From contig CAZCSK010000013.1 of assembly GCA_964501265.1 (NCBI GenBank), positions 1 to 54,015 on the forward strand: DNA of 54,015 bases, given 5' to 3'. Below the pieces are notes generated by a model that worked only from the letters and a program-made list of their open reading frames with translations, had not been told where the DNA came from and did not search any database. The position numbers and the translations under genes were made by a program. The DNA is from CAZCSK01 sp964501265. GTDB taxonomy: Bacteria; Actinomycetota; CADDZG01; JAHWKV01. The first letter of the stretch is position 1; the number at the start of each line of letters is the position of its first letter. Below are positions 43,089 to 51,845 of the stretch, in pieces.

Positions 43089-43175
43089 ATGAAATCGCCA
43101 ACCGAAAAGTCCGCGCCGAGCAGACACGCGGTGGCCCGCAGGGACGGCCGCCGACCGGAGAACCGAGCGTACTAG
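43089..43175 (+). CDS. Possible 28-aa basic peptide
   Basis: ATG preceded by AGGAGG with 6 nt spacing; product 'MKSPTEKSAPSRHAVARRDG' then RRPENRAY and TAG. It lies on the plus strand in the 158-bp gap between two minus-strand genes and overlaps the 3' end of the CvpA-CAP gene by 4 bp. The ribosome site is good, but there is no other support, so this is a weak call. Confidence 0.25.
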   Translation: MKSPTEKSAPSRHAVARRDGRRPENRAY

Positions 43176-44158
43176 GAGCAGCCCGCGCAGAAGTTTTGCG
43201 TCACCATCAATCCGTAGGATCCTTTGTATACGCCGATTCCCAAGTCGGTGAAGTCCGGCGACAGAATGTTCTTCTTGTGGCCCGGTGAGTTCATGAGTCC
43301 CTGGTGAACCAGGTCGATAGTCGGAGCCATTGCGAGATTCTCGCCGGCAAAAGTGAAGACCACACCACCGTCGGCCATCCGATCGAATGGATCCTTTCCG
43401 TCACGATTGCGGTGAGCGAAATACCCTTTTTGATACATATCGGTTGAATGGGCGCGTGCCACCCGGCGAATTTGAAAGTGGACCCTCAAGATCAATAGGC
43501 CACGGGACTTTCGTTCATTATTGACAAGATTGAAGATCGCTGTCTCCGCCGCAGGGTCCAACTGAATGTCGCTTGTCGGATCAAATTCGAAAAGCTCCTC
43601 ACCTTCGGCCGTGCTGGATTTTTGCGGCTCGAGTTGAACAAAGTACTGACGAAGAAAGAAAAGGGCGTTGCGAGCCTCTTTGCGCGCATACGTCTCCATC
43701 ACCGGGTAGATCGGAGACCCTGAGGACAGAACAGTTCTTCCCACGAGCGAATCGCCGACCGACTGGTGGATTGCGGCTGAGGCCGGAAGAACGGTGAGGA
43801 CGACGATCACAAAGGAGGCAAAGAGCGCCGACCACATTGAGGCGAAGGCCGCCCCGCCGATCTTGAATCCTTGGGTCGTGAGCGCCGAGTGCTTTGACTT
43901 GTGGATTCGTTTGGCAAGAGAGGCGAATCCAACGACCGACGCGGCAAAGATGATCGCCCCACCGATCACATGGCTCCAACCCTGGGGCACACCCGCCACT
44001 CGGAACAGAGCGCTCGGAATAAAGTACAGCTTGACGGCTAGCGCAATGCCAAAAAAGAACCCGGCAAAGTCAAGACCCTCACGTACGAGTCCACGCTGAA
44101 AACCTCGCAAAGCGTAGAAGCCGACGAAGAGGAGGAACACCAAGTCGATGCTGTTCAC
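43172..44158 (-). CDS. CvpA-like membrane protein fused to a CAP/SCP (YkwD-like) domain
   Basis: A 328-aa protein: residues 1-175 are a CvpA/colicin-V-production-type membrane domain with four segments ('FYALRGFQRGLVREGLDFAG' at the start); residues about 205-328 a secreted CAP domain with 'RAHSTDMYQKGYFAH', 'FAGENLAMAP' and 'LMNSPGHKKNIL'. CAP proteins of this class act outside the cell, often at the wall; CvpA is linked to envelope integrity. ATGA overlap with LarE upstream. Joining the two domains anchors CAP in the membrane. Confidence 0.85.
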   Translation of the reverse strand: MNSIDLVFLLFVGFYALRGFQRGLVREGLDFAGFFFGIALAVKLYFIPSALFRVAGVPQGWSHVIGGAIIFAASVVGFASLAKRIHKSKHSALTTQGFKIGGAAFASMWSALFASFVIVVLTVLPASAAIHQSVGDSLVGRTVLSSGSPIYPVMETYARKEARNALFFLRQYFVQLEPQKSSTAEGEELFEFDPTSDIQLDPAAETAIFNLVNNERKSRGLLILRVHFQIRRVARAHSTDMYQKGYFAHRNRDGKDPFDRMADGGVVFTFAGENLAMAPTIDLVHQGLMNSPGHKKNILSPDFTDLGIGVYKGSYGLMVTQNFCAGCS

Positions 44159-44979
44159 TGATTGGGGCGCCCGATCTCCAGAACCAGACCTTCGTTCATC
44201 GAGCCCTGACGGTAGCCACGCTCATCGATGATCACGTTCGAAAAGCCGCATTCGATCAGTTCTGAACGGATCTCATGCGCTTGCCTTGCCAAGCGCGCAA
44301 CTTGGGTCTCCCCCACCTCCACGCGGGCTCTGCCTTCCCCTAGATCCCGCACTCGCACTACCGAAAAACCCTTGCCGAGCAACAGATCCTCGGCAGCCTC
44401 CACACGTGCAAGGGCGGCCTGGGTGACACGAACGCCGTAGGCAAAACGCGACGCAAGGCAGGCTGCCGCGGGTTTGTTCCAGGTGGCAAGGCCGAGTTCT
44501 CGCGAAGCGCTCCTCACTTCTTCCTTAGTAAGTCCCGCCTCAACCATCGGGTGGCGCGCCCCGCGCTCGGTGACCGCACGCTGTCCAGGACGGTGATCGC
44601 CCAGATCGTCGACGTTCGTGCCCAGAACAATCGTTAGCCCCAGCGAGCCTGCGAGGGGTGTTAACCGATCCATCAGGGCAGACTTGCAGAAGTAACATCT
44701 ATCGACGGGGTTCGATGCATAGCGTTCATCGTCCAGCTCTTCGGTCTTCACAACCTGATGCCGAAATCCACGGCTTAAGGCAAAGTCGACCGCGTATTGC
44801 AGTTCACGGCGGGGAATCGACGGCGAGTCCGCGGTTACCGCGAGAGCGCCGTTCGCCAGAGTTCGGTGAGCCATCTCAGCCAAAAAAGCGCTGTCCGCTC
44901 CACCTGAGTAGGCCACCAGTGCCTGGCCCATCGAGCCTAGGACCCCGGTCAGGTGGTCTATCTTTTCCTCAAGCGTCAT
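44155..44979 (-). CDS. larE: LarE-like ATP-dependent sulfur transferase
   Basis: PP-loop ATPase 'ALVAYSGGADSAFLAEMAHR', 274 aa. LarE enzymes add sulfur to the pyridinium cofactor precursor of the nickel-pincer nucleotide. Three Cys stand out: the pair in 'DRCYFCKSA' and one in 'PAAACLASRFAYG', the arrangement of cluster-type LarE proteins that hold a [4Fe-4S] centre instead of sacrificing their own Cys; this is inference from position. No larA, larB or larC is in the window. It sits between the oxidase cluster and the CvpA-CAP gene. Confidence 0.85.
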   Translation of the reverse strand: MTLEEKIDHLTGVLGSMGQALVAYSGGADSAFLAEMAHRTLANGALAVTADSPSIPRRELQYAVDFALSRGFRHQVVKTEELDDERYASNPVDRCYFCKSALMDRLTPLAGSLGLTIVLGTNVDDLGDHRPGQRAVTERGARHPMVEAGLTKEEVRSASRELGLATWNKPAAACLASRFAYGVRVTQAALARVEAAEDLLLGKGFSVVRVRDLGEGRARVEVGETQVARLARQAHEIRSELIECGFSNVIIDERGYRQGSMNEGLVLEIGRPNQ

Positions 44980-44982
44980 CCA

Positions 44983-45015
44983 GACCCCCCATCAACCCCC
45001 CAGACCCCCCATCAA
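44983..45015. repeat. Short tandem repeat at the larE / ctaAB junction
   Basis: CAGACCCCCCATCAA appears twice, joined by CCCC, between the larE start and the stop codon of the triple-fusion gene; the second copy provides that stop. Local duplication. Confidence 0.6.
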
Positions 45016-47495
45016 TTCGCGCTGATCAGCGCTATCTTGGAAACGAGAAGTTCTTGCGACATCAAGCCAAATGCGCGTGATCGAAGAACACCGCGGCGGT
45101 CGATGAAGAAGGTTTGCGGGATGCCAGGGGGCCGAGAAACCGAGAACATCCGCGCAACTCGGCCAGACGAATCGTCGACCGACGGCCAGTTCGCTCCCTT
45201 GCTCTTCATGAAGGCGCGCGCCGGACCGACGACATCCTCGAACAAGATACCGATTACAACGAGGTCGGGATGGGTTCTACGGGCCGCCTCAAGGCGGGGA
45301 AACTCCTTCACGCAGGGGCCGCACCATGAGGCCCAGAAGTTGACGAGTATCGGTCTGCCGAGATACCGATCAAAACTGATCGTACCTCCGTCGAGAGTGC
45401 GCATCGCCCCAGCCGGTACCGACGCCCCTTCAACCAGCACGGGCGTTGTGGCAAAGGCATCGCTGCGCCGATCCCATGGCACCAGGGACCCCAGCAGAAC
45501 GAACGTGAGCACAATCGGTATCAATGTCCACGCGAACTCCATAGCCCTCGTTCGGCGAGACTGCGACTTTCCCTCCTCGTCAGTCACGACCCCCGCGTCC
45601 GTTCCTACCCCCGGCCGCGCCGGAGCAAGCATCAGGACCGAAGCAGCACCAAATATCGCTGCGGCCGCCACGCCAACTGCATTGTAAAGATCGAACATCG
45701 GTCGCCAACCGATAAGGCGGTCGGCTGCAATCGCAACGAACAATAGGACCAGGTATGTGATCGAGAAACGGAAAAGACCCATGGCCCTGCGGTCGCTCGG
45801 CGCCGACTTGAGCCTGGCGGCGTAGACGATGAAGGCGACTCCCAGCACGGTAGCGGTGTAAAAGTACAGATCCCCGAGCCGCGCCCCCGGATAGAGGGCG
45901 AGCGTCACCGCCACGAGGGCGATTGAATACACAAGGATTTGCCGCGTCGTCTGATTCACGCCCCTGGCCACCGGCAGCATGGGCACTCCGGCCGCGCGGT
46001 AATCCTCGGAGTACTTAAGAGCCAGCGCCCAAAAGTGCGGCGGCGTCCAAAAAAATATGATGGCGAACATCACCCACGCGGCGGGGCCGACGCGGCCCCC
46101 GACCGCTGCAAATCCAACAAGGACCGGCACGGCGCCTGCCGCACCACCGATCACGATGTTTGAGGGGGTCGTTCGCTTCAACCAAAGCGTATAGACGAAG
46201 ACGTAGAAGACGATCGCTGATGTTGCGTAAAGGGCGGCGGCCGGACTGACGATCAGCGCGAGCCAGCCAAACCCCACAATCCCCAGCACCACTCCGAAGA
46301 CAAGAGCCCGGCGGGGCTCCACCTGCTGCTGGGGCAAAGGTCGCAGCGTCGTGCGTTCCATCTTGGCGTCAATGTCCCTGTCAAAATAACAGTTGATGGC
46401 GTTCGCGGAGCCTGCCGCAAGACTGCCCCCGACCAGGGTGGCGGCAATTAACCACAGCGGGGGCCAGCCGTTCGCAGCGACGATCATCGCGGGGACCGTC
46501 GTGATCAAGAGCAGTTCGATGATGCGGGGCTTAGTCAGCATGAAGTAAGCCTTGACTCTCGAGACCGGCGGGAGGATCGGGGGAGTAGCCACCGCATCCT
46601 GAGAATCCGGCACGTCCCGTGAGTCGCTGGCGCCGGATATGCGATACGAGACTGCGGTTGCAACCACCAGCAGGCTCCAAATCACCGCCCCCAACCCGAG
46701 GTGCAAAACGACTGACCACGGCGGCAGCTCGAGCAACACATTCAAAGCACCCAGAACCACTTGAACAATCCAGATTGCGAACGCGCTATGTGCAAGTTTC
46801 AACAGCAATGAATGTCTCGGTTTCAGCCGTGTGACACGCAAGGCGAAGTGTCCCAGTGTTATCCCCAGGAGGACCGCCGAAATCCGGTGGGAGTAATGCA
46901 ATAGGTTCAATCCCTGTTCCGGAGGAACTAGGCTCCCGTCCATCAGCGGCCAATCAGAGAACACCAGTGACGCTTCGTACTGAGATACGAAAGCTCCCAA
47001 AACGCCGGTCGCAAACACGATGACGCAAGCAAGTGCCCCATGAAATGACATGAGCGACAAACGGCCCCCGCGAGGGAAAAAGGAGTTCGCTGTCACCATC
47101 GTGATCAGACCAAGCACAGTCAACGAAAGGGCGAAGTGGAGGGCAACCAGGTTCCGGGGCAACTCTCCCAAAACCACCTGCCTGCCCAGCCAGCCCTGAA
47201 CCAGGATCGCGATCAAGCATGTCAGCGCTGGCCAAAAGACTCCCTTGACCGCTCTGAACTTAAGCCACGCCCAAACCGCGACGGCAAGGACCAAGCCACC
47301 GACGATCGATGCCGTTAGGCGGTGCGAGTATTCGATGAGAGCCGTCGCACGCATCGGTGGGATGAAGCTCCCGAAGCACCGTGGCCAGTCGGGGCACCCA
47401 AGCCCCGACCCAGTAACTCTCACGAGGGCCCCGATAACGATTAGGAGCACCGTGAAGACGGTGGTAACGATGCTGAGTTTTTGAAATCTATTCAT
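45012..47495 (-). CDS. Triple fusion: heme A synthase - heme O synthase - TlpA/ResA-like thioredoxin
   Basis: An 827-aa protein. Residues 1-290: CtaA/Cox15, with 'GALVRVTGSGLGCPDWPRCF', 'EYSHRLTAS' and 'LHYSHRISAVLL' carrying heme-ligand His. Residues about 312-600: CtaB/Cox10 farnesyltransferase, with 'YFMLTKPRIIELLLI', 'NCYFDRDIDAKMERT' and 'WTPPHFWALALKY'. Residues about 665-827: membrane anchor and thioredoxin fold with 'NFWASWCGPCVKEFP' (active CxxC near 725), like ResA/TlpA. So one chain makes heme O, converts it to heme A and carries a thiol-disulfide domain that could act on CuA or cytochrome c cysteines. It follows the cupredoxin gene of the oxidase cluster. Confidence 0.93.
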   Translation of the reverse strand: MNRFQKLSIVTTVFTVLLIVIGALVRVTGSGLGCPDWPRCFGSFIPPMRATALIEYSHRLTASIVGGLVLAVAVWAWLKFRAVKGVFWPALTCLIAILVQGWLGRQVVLGELPRNLVALHFALSLTVLGLITMVTANSFFPRGGRLSLMSFHGALACVIVFATGVLGAFVSQYEASLVFSDWPLMDGSLVPPEQGLNLLHYSHRISAVLLGITLGHFALRVTRLKPRHSLLLKLAHSAFAIWIVQVVLGALNVLLELPPWSVVLHLGLGAVIWSLLVVATAVSYRISGASDSRDVPDSQDAVATPPILPPVSRVKAYFMLTKPRIIELLLITTVPAMIVAANGWPPLWLIAATLVGGSLAAGSANAINCYFDRDIDAKMERTTLRPLPQQQVEPRRALVFGVVLGIVGFGWLALIVSPAAALYATSAIVFYVFVYTLWLKRTTPSNIVIGGAAGAVPVLVGFAAVGGRVGPAAWVMFAIIFFWTPPHFWALALKYSEDYRAAGVPMLPVARGVNQTTRQILVYSIALVAVTLALYPGARLGDLYFYTATVLGVAFIVYAARLKSAPSDRRAMGLFRFSITYLVLLFVAIAADRLIGWRPMFDLYNAVGVAAAAIFGAASVLMLAPARPGVGTDAGVVTDEEGKSQSRRTRAMEFAWTLIPIVLTFVLLGSLVPWDRRSDAFATTPVLVEGASVPAGAMRTLDGGTISFDRYLGRPILVNFWASWCGPCVKEFPRLEAARRTHPDLVVIGILFEDVVGPARAFMKSKGANWPSVDDSSGRVARMFSVSRPPGIPQTFFIDRRGVLRSRAFGLMSQELLVSKIALISAN

Positions 47496-47546
47496 AAGTG
47501 GAGCGGACAGCGGTGGCCCTTAGGGGCGCCTCCCGCCGAGAGCCGG

Positions 47547-48146
47547 TCAGGCCGCGGTCACCTGCCCGTTCATGATCGGATGAACATCGCACTGGAAGTA
47601 GTACGCGCCCGCGGGGATCGGCGATACTTTCCATTCTTGCGTCTTCGGTCCGGCAAAGAAGGGCTTGGAGAACAAAGCATCGGCGGAGCCCTTCTGCGTG
47701 AGGATCGTCACATTGTGAGGCGCTGTGTCATCGTTTGTGAACTTGATCTTGAAGGCCTTGTCCGCAGGTATCTTCAGTTCAGAAATGCTGAATGCGGTGT
47801 TCTTCGCCGCGATTGAAACGATCGAAAGGGACGGGATCTTCTCGGCATGATCCTTCTCACCTTCGAGTCCAAATGCGCCGGCCGCAACCGCACTTCCGAC
47901 AAACAAAGGAATGAGCACGACCACGAGTAAGGGACCTGCCTGACGAAGATTAAATTTAGGGCGAACGGCGACGTAGGCGCACACTACGAGGAGATTGAAG
48001 GCTGTCATCAGCGCCACCGAAGTAGCGACGAGTTTAGGAACGTTGAGAAGCACCCTGGACATCGAAAAGGCCACCGCGCCTATGAGCGCCATCGCCCCCA
48101 AGGGGATTAGCAGCGGAAGCAGAAACCTGTCCTTGTAATACTCCAT
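47547..48146 (-). CDS. Membrane-anchored cupredoxin-domain protein
   Basis: A 199-aa protein with three N-terminal membrane segments and a C-terminal plastocyanin-like domain. Copper ligands are visible: His in 'TAPHNVTIL' and Cys, His, Met in 'YYFQCDVHPIMNGQ'. Placed directly after ctaG (adjacent, no gap) and before the heme A/O synthase gene, it could deliver electrons or copper to the oxidase. The membrane part does not match a family I know. Confidence 0.85.
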   Translation of the reverse strand: MEYYKDRFLLPLLIPLGAMALIGAVAFSMSRVLLNVPKLVATSVALMTAFNLLVVCAYVAVRPKFNLRQAGPLLVVVLIPLFVGSAVAAGAFGLEGEKDHAEKIPSLSIVSIAAKNTAFSISELKIPADKAFKIKFTNDDTAPHNVTILTQKGSADALFSKPFFAGPKTQEWKVSPIPAGAYYFQCDVHPIMNGQVTAA

Positions 48147-48986
48147 CTACTTGGGCGAACCTATCTCGTTGACGCGTCGCTCCAATTGCTGCCAATCGAC
48201 GGCATCGGGCGACCCGGATTCTTCCTTGGCCGACCAGCGAAAGAATAGCACCGCGATGATCGTCCAGAGCAGCAAGCCGCCGCCTACTTTCATCACGAGC
48301 CCCGCAAGTCGTTGATCGGTGAGAGCGTCCAGGGGGGCGAAGAGCCTCGGTGCGCTCGCGTATGTCTTGTAAAACGTGGTCTGTGCAAAGGTAAGAAAGG
48401 AAGCCGGGACGGTAGGGACAATCGTCTGAAGGAAAAGATAGAGCATTTGCCCGGGCTGTGACAGCCTCGGGAGCTCGGGCAGCGGGCTCAAGACCGGCCA
48501 CCACATCAGCAACGCGGTCCCAACGAGGATGCAGTGCGCGACGAAGTGCAGTCCGTGGTTCTGCAAAGTAGCCTCGACGAAACCGGGCCAGTGACTAAAC
48601 ACAAGGTAACCGTTGTAAAGGACCATTGCGATCAGTGGCTTAGTCAGAAACCGCATCGCAGCCATCACCGGCCGCGGCGAGATCAACCTCCGGATCAGCC
48701 ATCCGGGCAAACCGCCCAGGAGAAGCGGTGCCGCGACCAAAGAGAAGAGAAAATGCTGCGCCATGTGGACGCTGAACAGATACTTCTCAGCCATTTCGTG
48801 TACCGGCCAGTCGGCCCCAATCCAGAGGGCCGCGACTCCCAGGGCGAAAATCCGCACTTGCCATTTGCTCATAGGTGACTCCCCGGGACTCACGTGCCTG
48901 GGCCCCAAAAAGCGCATCGCGGCCGCATACGCTCCGAGGAGAGTCGCCATCACGAACCAAACGTCGAGATGCAGATGGTAGGCCAC
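48147..48986 (-). CDS. ctaG: Cytochrome c oxidase assembly factor CtaG (caa3 type)
   Basis: A 279-aa protein with about seven membrane segments; 'WPVHEMAEKYLFSVHMAQHF' with conserved His and the 'LLGGLPGWLIRRLI' stretch mark the caa3_CtaG family needed for assembly of caa3 oxidase. Between the subunit IV gene (11 bp gap) and the cupredoxin gene. Confidence 0.9.
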   Translation of the reverse strand: MAYHLHLDVWFVMATLLGAYAAAMRFLGPRHVSPGESPMSKWQVRIFALGVAALWIGADWPVHEMAEKYLFSVHMAQHFLFSLVAAPLLLGGLPGWLIRRLISPRPVMAAMRFLTKPLIAMVLYNGYLVFSHWPGFVEATLQNHGLHFVAHCILVGTALLMWWPVLSPLPELPRLSQPGQMLYLFLQTIVPTVPASFLTFAQTTFYKTYASAPRLFAPLDALTDQRLAGLVMKVGGGLLLWTIIAVLFFRWSAKEESGSPDAVDWQQLERRVNEIGSPK

Positions 48987-48997
48987 GTCGGTGACCC

Positions 48998-49306
48998 TTA
49001 GGCCGGCACGTCGGGAATGACCACGCTGAACGTGGCAAGTGCAATGGCAAAGACTACAAGCGCAAGGACTAGACCCAGCACGAAGAAGCGCCTGAAGAGC
49101 CGGTTATCGAACTTCAGATGCATGAACCACATGGCAACCATCGCGAATTTGACAACCGCCATGGTCAACAGGATCGGGACGAGCAAGCGCTTAAAAGACG
49201 GCACGTAATATACGCCGACCTCCAAAGCTGTAACCACTGCGAGGATCACCGCGATCTTGATGTATTCGAGTTCGCTCGGATGTTTGCTTTCGTGCGTCTC
49301 AGGCAT
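48998..49306 (-). CDS. ctaF: Cytochrome c oxidase subunit IV (prokaryotic type)
   Basis: A 102-aa protein with three membrane segments ('IAVILAVVTALEVGVYYV' first; 'VKFAMVAMWFMHLKFDNRLF' second), the pattern of the small COX4_pro subunit. In order after subunit III with a 12-bp gap. Confidence 0.87.
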   Translation of the reverse strand: MPETHESKHPSELEYIKIAVILAVVTALEVGVYYVPSFKRLLVPILLTMAVVKFAMVAMWFMHLKFDNRLFRRFFVLGLVLALVVFAIALATFSVVIPDVPA

Positions 49307-49318
49307 CGATTCCTCTTC

Positions 49319-49924
49319 TCACGGAAACAGGTAGACGACTGTAAAGATCACGATCCACACGATGTCCACGAAGTGCCAGTAGAGCCCCACCATTTCGACC
49401 TTGCCGGAATCGGCCTGCCCAAGCTTCCCCAGCCCCGACATGGAGGCAAGCGACAGGAGCATCAAGATCCCGATCGTGACATGCGCTCCGTGAAAGCCGG
49501 TGAGAACAAAGAAGCTCGAACCGAAGGGGCTGGTTTTGAGCGTGAGTCCCTCCTTGACGAACGTCGTGAACTCGTAAACCTGCCCGGCGATAAATGTGCA
49601 TCCCAAAAGGGCGGTAGCCAGCAACCATGTCCGAAGACGATGATGATCCCCCCGCTGTATCGCGGCAAGTGCGAGCACCATGGTTAGGCTGCTCATGAGC
49701 AGCACGAACGAGGAGACCGAGGTGTAGGGGATGTCGTAGACATCTGCCCGAGTCGGGCCGTCACCGGTCTTGTTCTTGTAAAGAAGGTACGCGGAGATCA
49801 GCGATCCGAAGAACAGGCACTCAGATCCAAGAAACGCCCACATCGCGACCTTGACGTTGTTAAGGCCGGTGTAAGTGACGTGCTCTTCGGCGCTCGGATT
49901 ATGAATGACGGCGGCTTCTTCCAT
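49319..49924 (-). CDS. ctaE: Cytochrome c oxidase subunit III
   Basis: A 201-aa, five-segment subunit III ('FLGSECLFFGSLISAYLLYK', 'FFVLTGFHGAHVTIGILMLL', and the final 'VGLYWHFVDIVWIVIFTVVY'). Short five-helix form, typical of caa3/actinobacterial oxidases. Start overlaps the last base of ctaD. Confidence 0.93.
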   Translation of the reverse strand: MEEAAVIHNPSAEEHVTYTGLNNVKVAMWAFLGSECLFFGSLISAYLLYKNKTGDGPTRADVYDIPYTSVSSFVLLMSSLTMVLALAAIQRGDHHRLRTWLLATALLGCTFIAGQVYEFTTFVKEGLTLKTSPFGSSFFVLTGFHGAHVTIGILMLLSLASMSGLGKLGQADSGKVEMVGLYWHFVDIVWIVIFTVVYLFP

Positions 49925-51834
49925 CAGTGGTCCGTCCCATTAGGTTCCGTGGGCGGCTCGAGGATCCAACCGTAAAAGCCTGCCAGCATGACTACGGCGC
50001 CCACTGCCATCAGCATCCAAACTTTGAAGACCGTTCCGTAAGCCATAATCGGAAAACCAAGGGCCGCGACAAGGGGGAAATAGGAGGGAGACGGGAGATG
50101 GATCCCATGACCGTTCCTCTCTGATCCGCCCTTCGGCGGGGGCTGGGCACCGGGCTCCACATACGCTCCGCCGCTGGGAACCAGAATCGGCCGCAGCTGC
50201 TCGTCCTCGGAGTACTTGTGATGCCAAAACTCGTCACGTGCGGTGACGGTCGGGACCTCGGCGAAGTTGTATTCGGGGGGCGGTGATGGAATCGTCCACT
50301 CCAGGGTCCGCCCGTCCCACGGGTCGGCCGAAGCCTTCCTTCCGTATCTCTTGCTCTTGGCAAAGTTGAACATAAAGACCAGCATCGAGGCGGCGATCAG
50401 AAATGCGCCGACGGTGGACACCCGGTTCCACAAAGTCCAGCCGTCGGTGGCTCGGTACGTGTACTGGCGGCGCGGCATTCCCTTGAGGCCAAGCAAGTGC
50501 ATCGGACCGAACGTCAGGTTGAATCCGATGATCATCATCCAGAAGTGGATCTTGCCGAGTGTTTCATTCATCATGCGTCCGAAGACCTTCGGGAACCAGT
50601 AATAGATTCCAGAAAAGAGCCCGAAGATGGCGCCACCGAAAAGCACGTAGTGGAAATGGGCCACTATGTAATAGGTGTCCTGCTGTTGCGCGTCATGCGG
50701 CGCGATCGTGTGAGTAACACCGGACAAGCCCCCGATGATGAACATCGCTATGAACCCGATCGCAAACAACATCGGGGTCTTGAAGCGCAACGACCCTCCC
50801 GCCATCGTGCCCAGCCAGGAAAAGATCTTCACACCCGTGGGTACCGCGATGAACATAGTCGATATTGCAAAGCCGATGTTAGCCGCAGGTCCCAGGCCGA
50901 CAGTGAACATGTGATGAGCCCAGACTCCCCAACCCATGAACCCGATCGCGACTCCTGAAAAGACAACGAACGGATATCCGAACAAGGGCTTTTTCGAAAA
51001 CACCGGAAGAACTTCGGAGACAATGCCCATGGCCGGAAGGACCAGGATGTAGACCTCGGGATGTCCGAACAGCCAGAAAAGATGCTGCCACAGGATGGGA
51101 TCCCCTCCGGCTCCGGCGTCGAAGAAATGGGTGCCGAAACTACGGTCGAAGGTCATCATGAAAAGAGCGACTGCGATGATCGGCATCGCGAAAAGAATGA
51201 GGAAGTTTACGACGAGAGTCATCCACACGAACACCGGCATACGCAGAAGTCTCATTCCCGGCGCGCGCAAGTTGATGATCGTAACGATGAAGTTGGCCGA
51301 TGCGACGATAGAGGCTATGCCCAGAATCTGCAGACCCAGTGCGTAGAAGTCGATGCGATTCGCACCCGTGGCGAAACGGGGGTCGGTTGTGAGAGGCGCA
51401 TAACCGAACCACCCTCCATCGGGGAGGCCGCCGAAAATCAAGCTCGAGTACAAGAACAAGCCGCCGAACAAGAAGATCCAGTAACTCAGCGCGTTGAGCC
51501 TGGGAAACGCGACGTCCCGAGCTCCGATCATTAACGGCAGCAGGTAGTTGAAAAATGCTGCACCCAACGGCATGACGACCAAGAAGATCATCGTCACTCC
51601 GTGTGTGGTGAACAGTTGGTTGTACTGGTCGGCGGTCAGGACCGTACCGCCCGGAGAATTGAGTTGCATTCGGATCAGCAGGGCCTCGAGGCCGCCGAGG
51701 ATGAAGAAGGCAAAGGCCGTGTACCCGTAAAGCAGTCCGATCTTTTTGTGATCGACGGTCGTGAACCAACTCCAGATCCCCGTCTTCGACGAGGGCCGGC
51801 GCAATAGTCGCGGCGCCTCTACAGCGATTGCCAT
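49924..51834 (-). CDS. ctaD: Cytochrome c oxidase subunit I
   Basis: Catalytic subunit of an A-type heme-copper oxidase, 636 aa. Heme a/a3 and CuB ligands are visible: 'TTHGVTMIFLVVMPLGAAFF', 'WLFGHPEVYILVLPAMG' with the His-Tyr pair, 'WAHHMF', and 'VAHFHYVLFGG'. C-terminal part extends beyond the 12 core helices with an extra hydrophilic segment and two more membrane helices, as in caa3-type subunit I. Two nt-scale linkage with ctaE shows the operon. Confidence 0.96.
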   Translation of the reverse strand: MAIAVEAPRLLRRPSSKTGIWSWFTTVDHKKIGLLYGYTAFAFFILGGLEALLIRMQLNSPGGTVLTADQYNQLFTTHGVTMIFLVVMPLGAAFFNYLLPLMIGARDVAFPRLNALSYWIFLFGGLFLYSSLIFGGLPDGGWFGYAPLTTDPRFATGANRIDFYALGLQILGIASIVASANFIVTIINLRAPGMRLLRMPVFVWMTLVVNFLILFAMPIIAVALFMMTFDRSFGTHFFDAGAGGDPILWQHLFWLFGHPEVYILVLPAMGIVSEVLPVFSKKPLFGYPFVVFSGVAIGFMGWGVWAHHMFTVGLGPAANIGFAISTMFIAVPTGVKIFSWLGTMAGGSLRFKTPMLFAIGFIAMFIIGGLSGVTHTIAPHDAQQQDTYYIVAHFHYVLFGGAIFGLFSGIYYWFPKVFGRMMNETLGKIHFWMMIIGFNLTFGPMHLLGLKGMPRRQYTYRATDGWTLWNRVSTVGAFLIAASMLVFMFNFAKSKRYGRKASADPWDGRTLEWTIPSPPPEYNFAEVPTVTARDEFWHHKYSEDEQLRPILVPSGGAYVEPGAQPPPKGGSERNGHGIHLPSPSYFPLVAALGFPIMAYGTVFKVWMLMAVGAVVMLAGFYGWILEPPTEPNGTDH

Positions 51835-51845
51835 TTAGATCTCCA

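Noticed and set aside
42357..43175. 272-codon plus-strand frame opposite cystathionine beta-synthase
   Set aside because: Shadow of cbs; only its last 28 codons, which have their own ribosome site, are mentioned as a weak small ORF.
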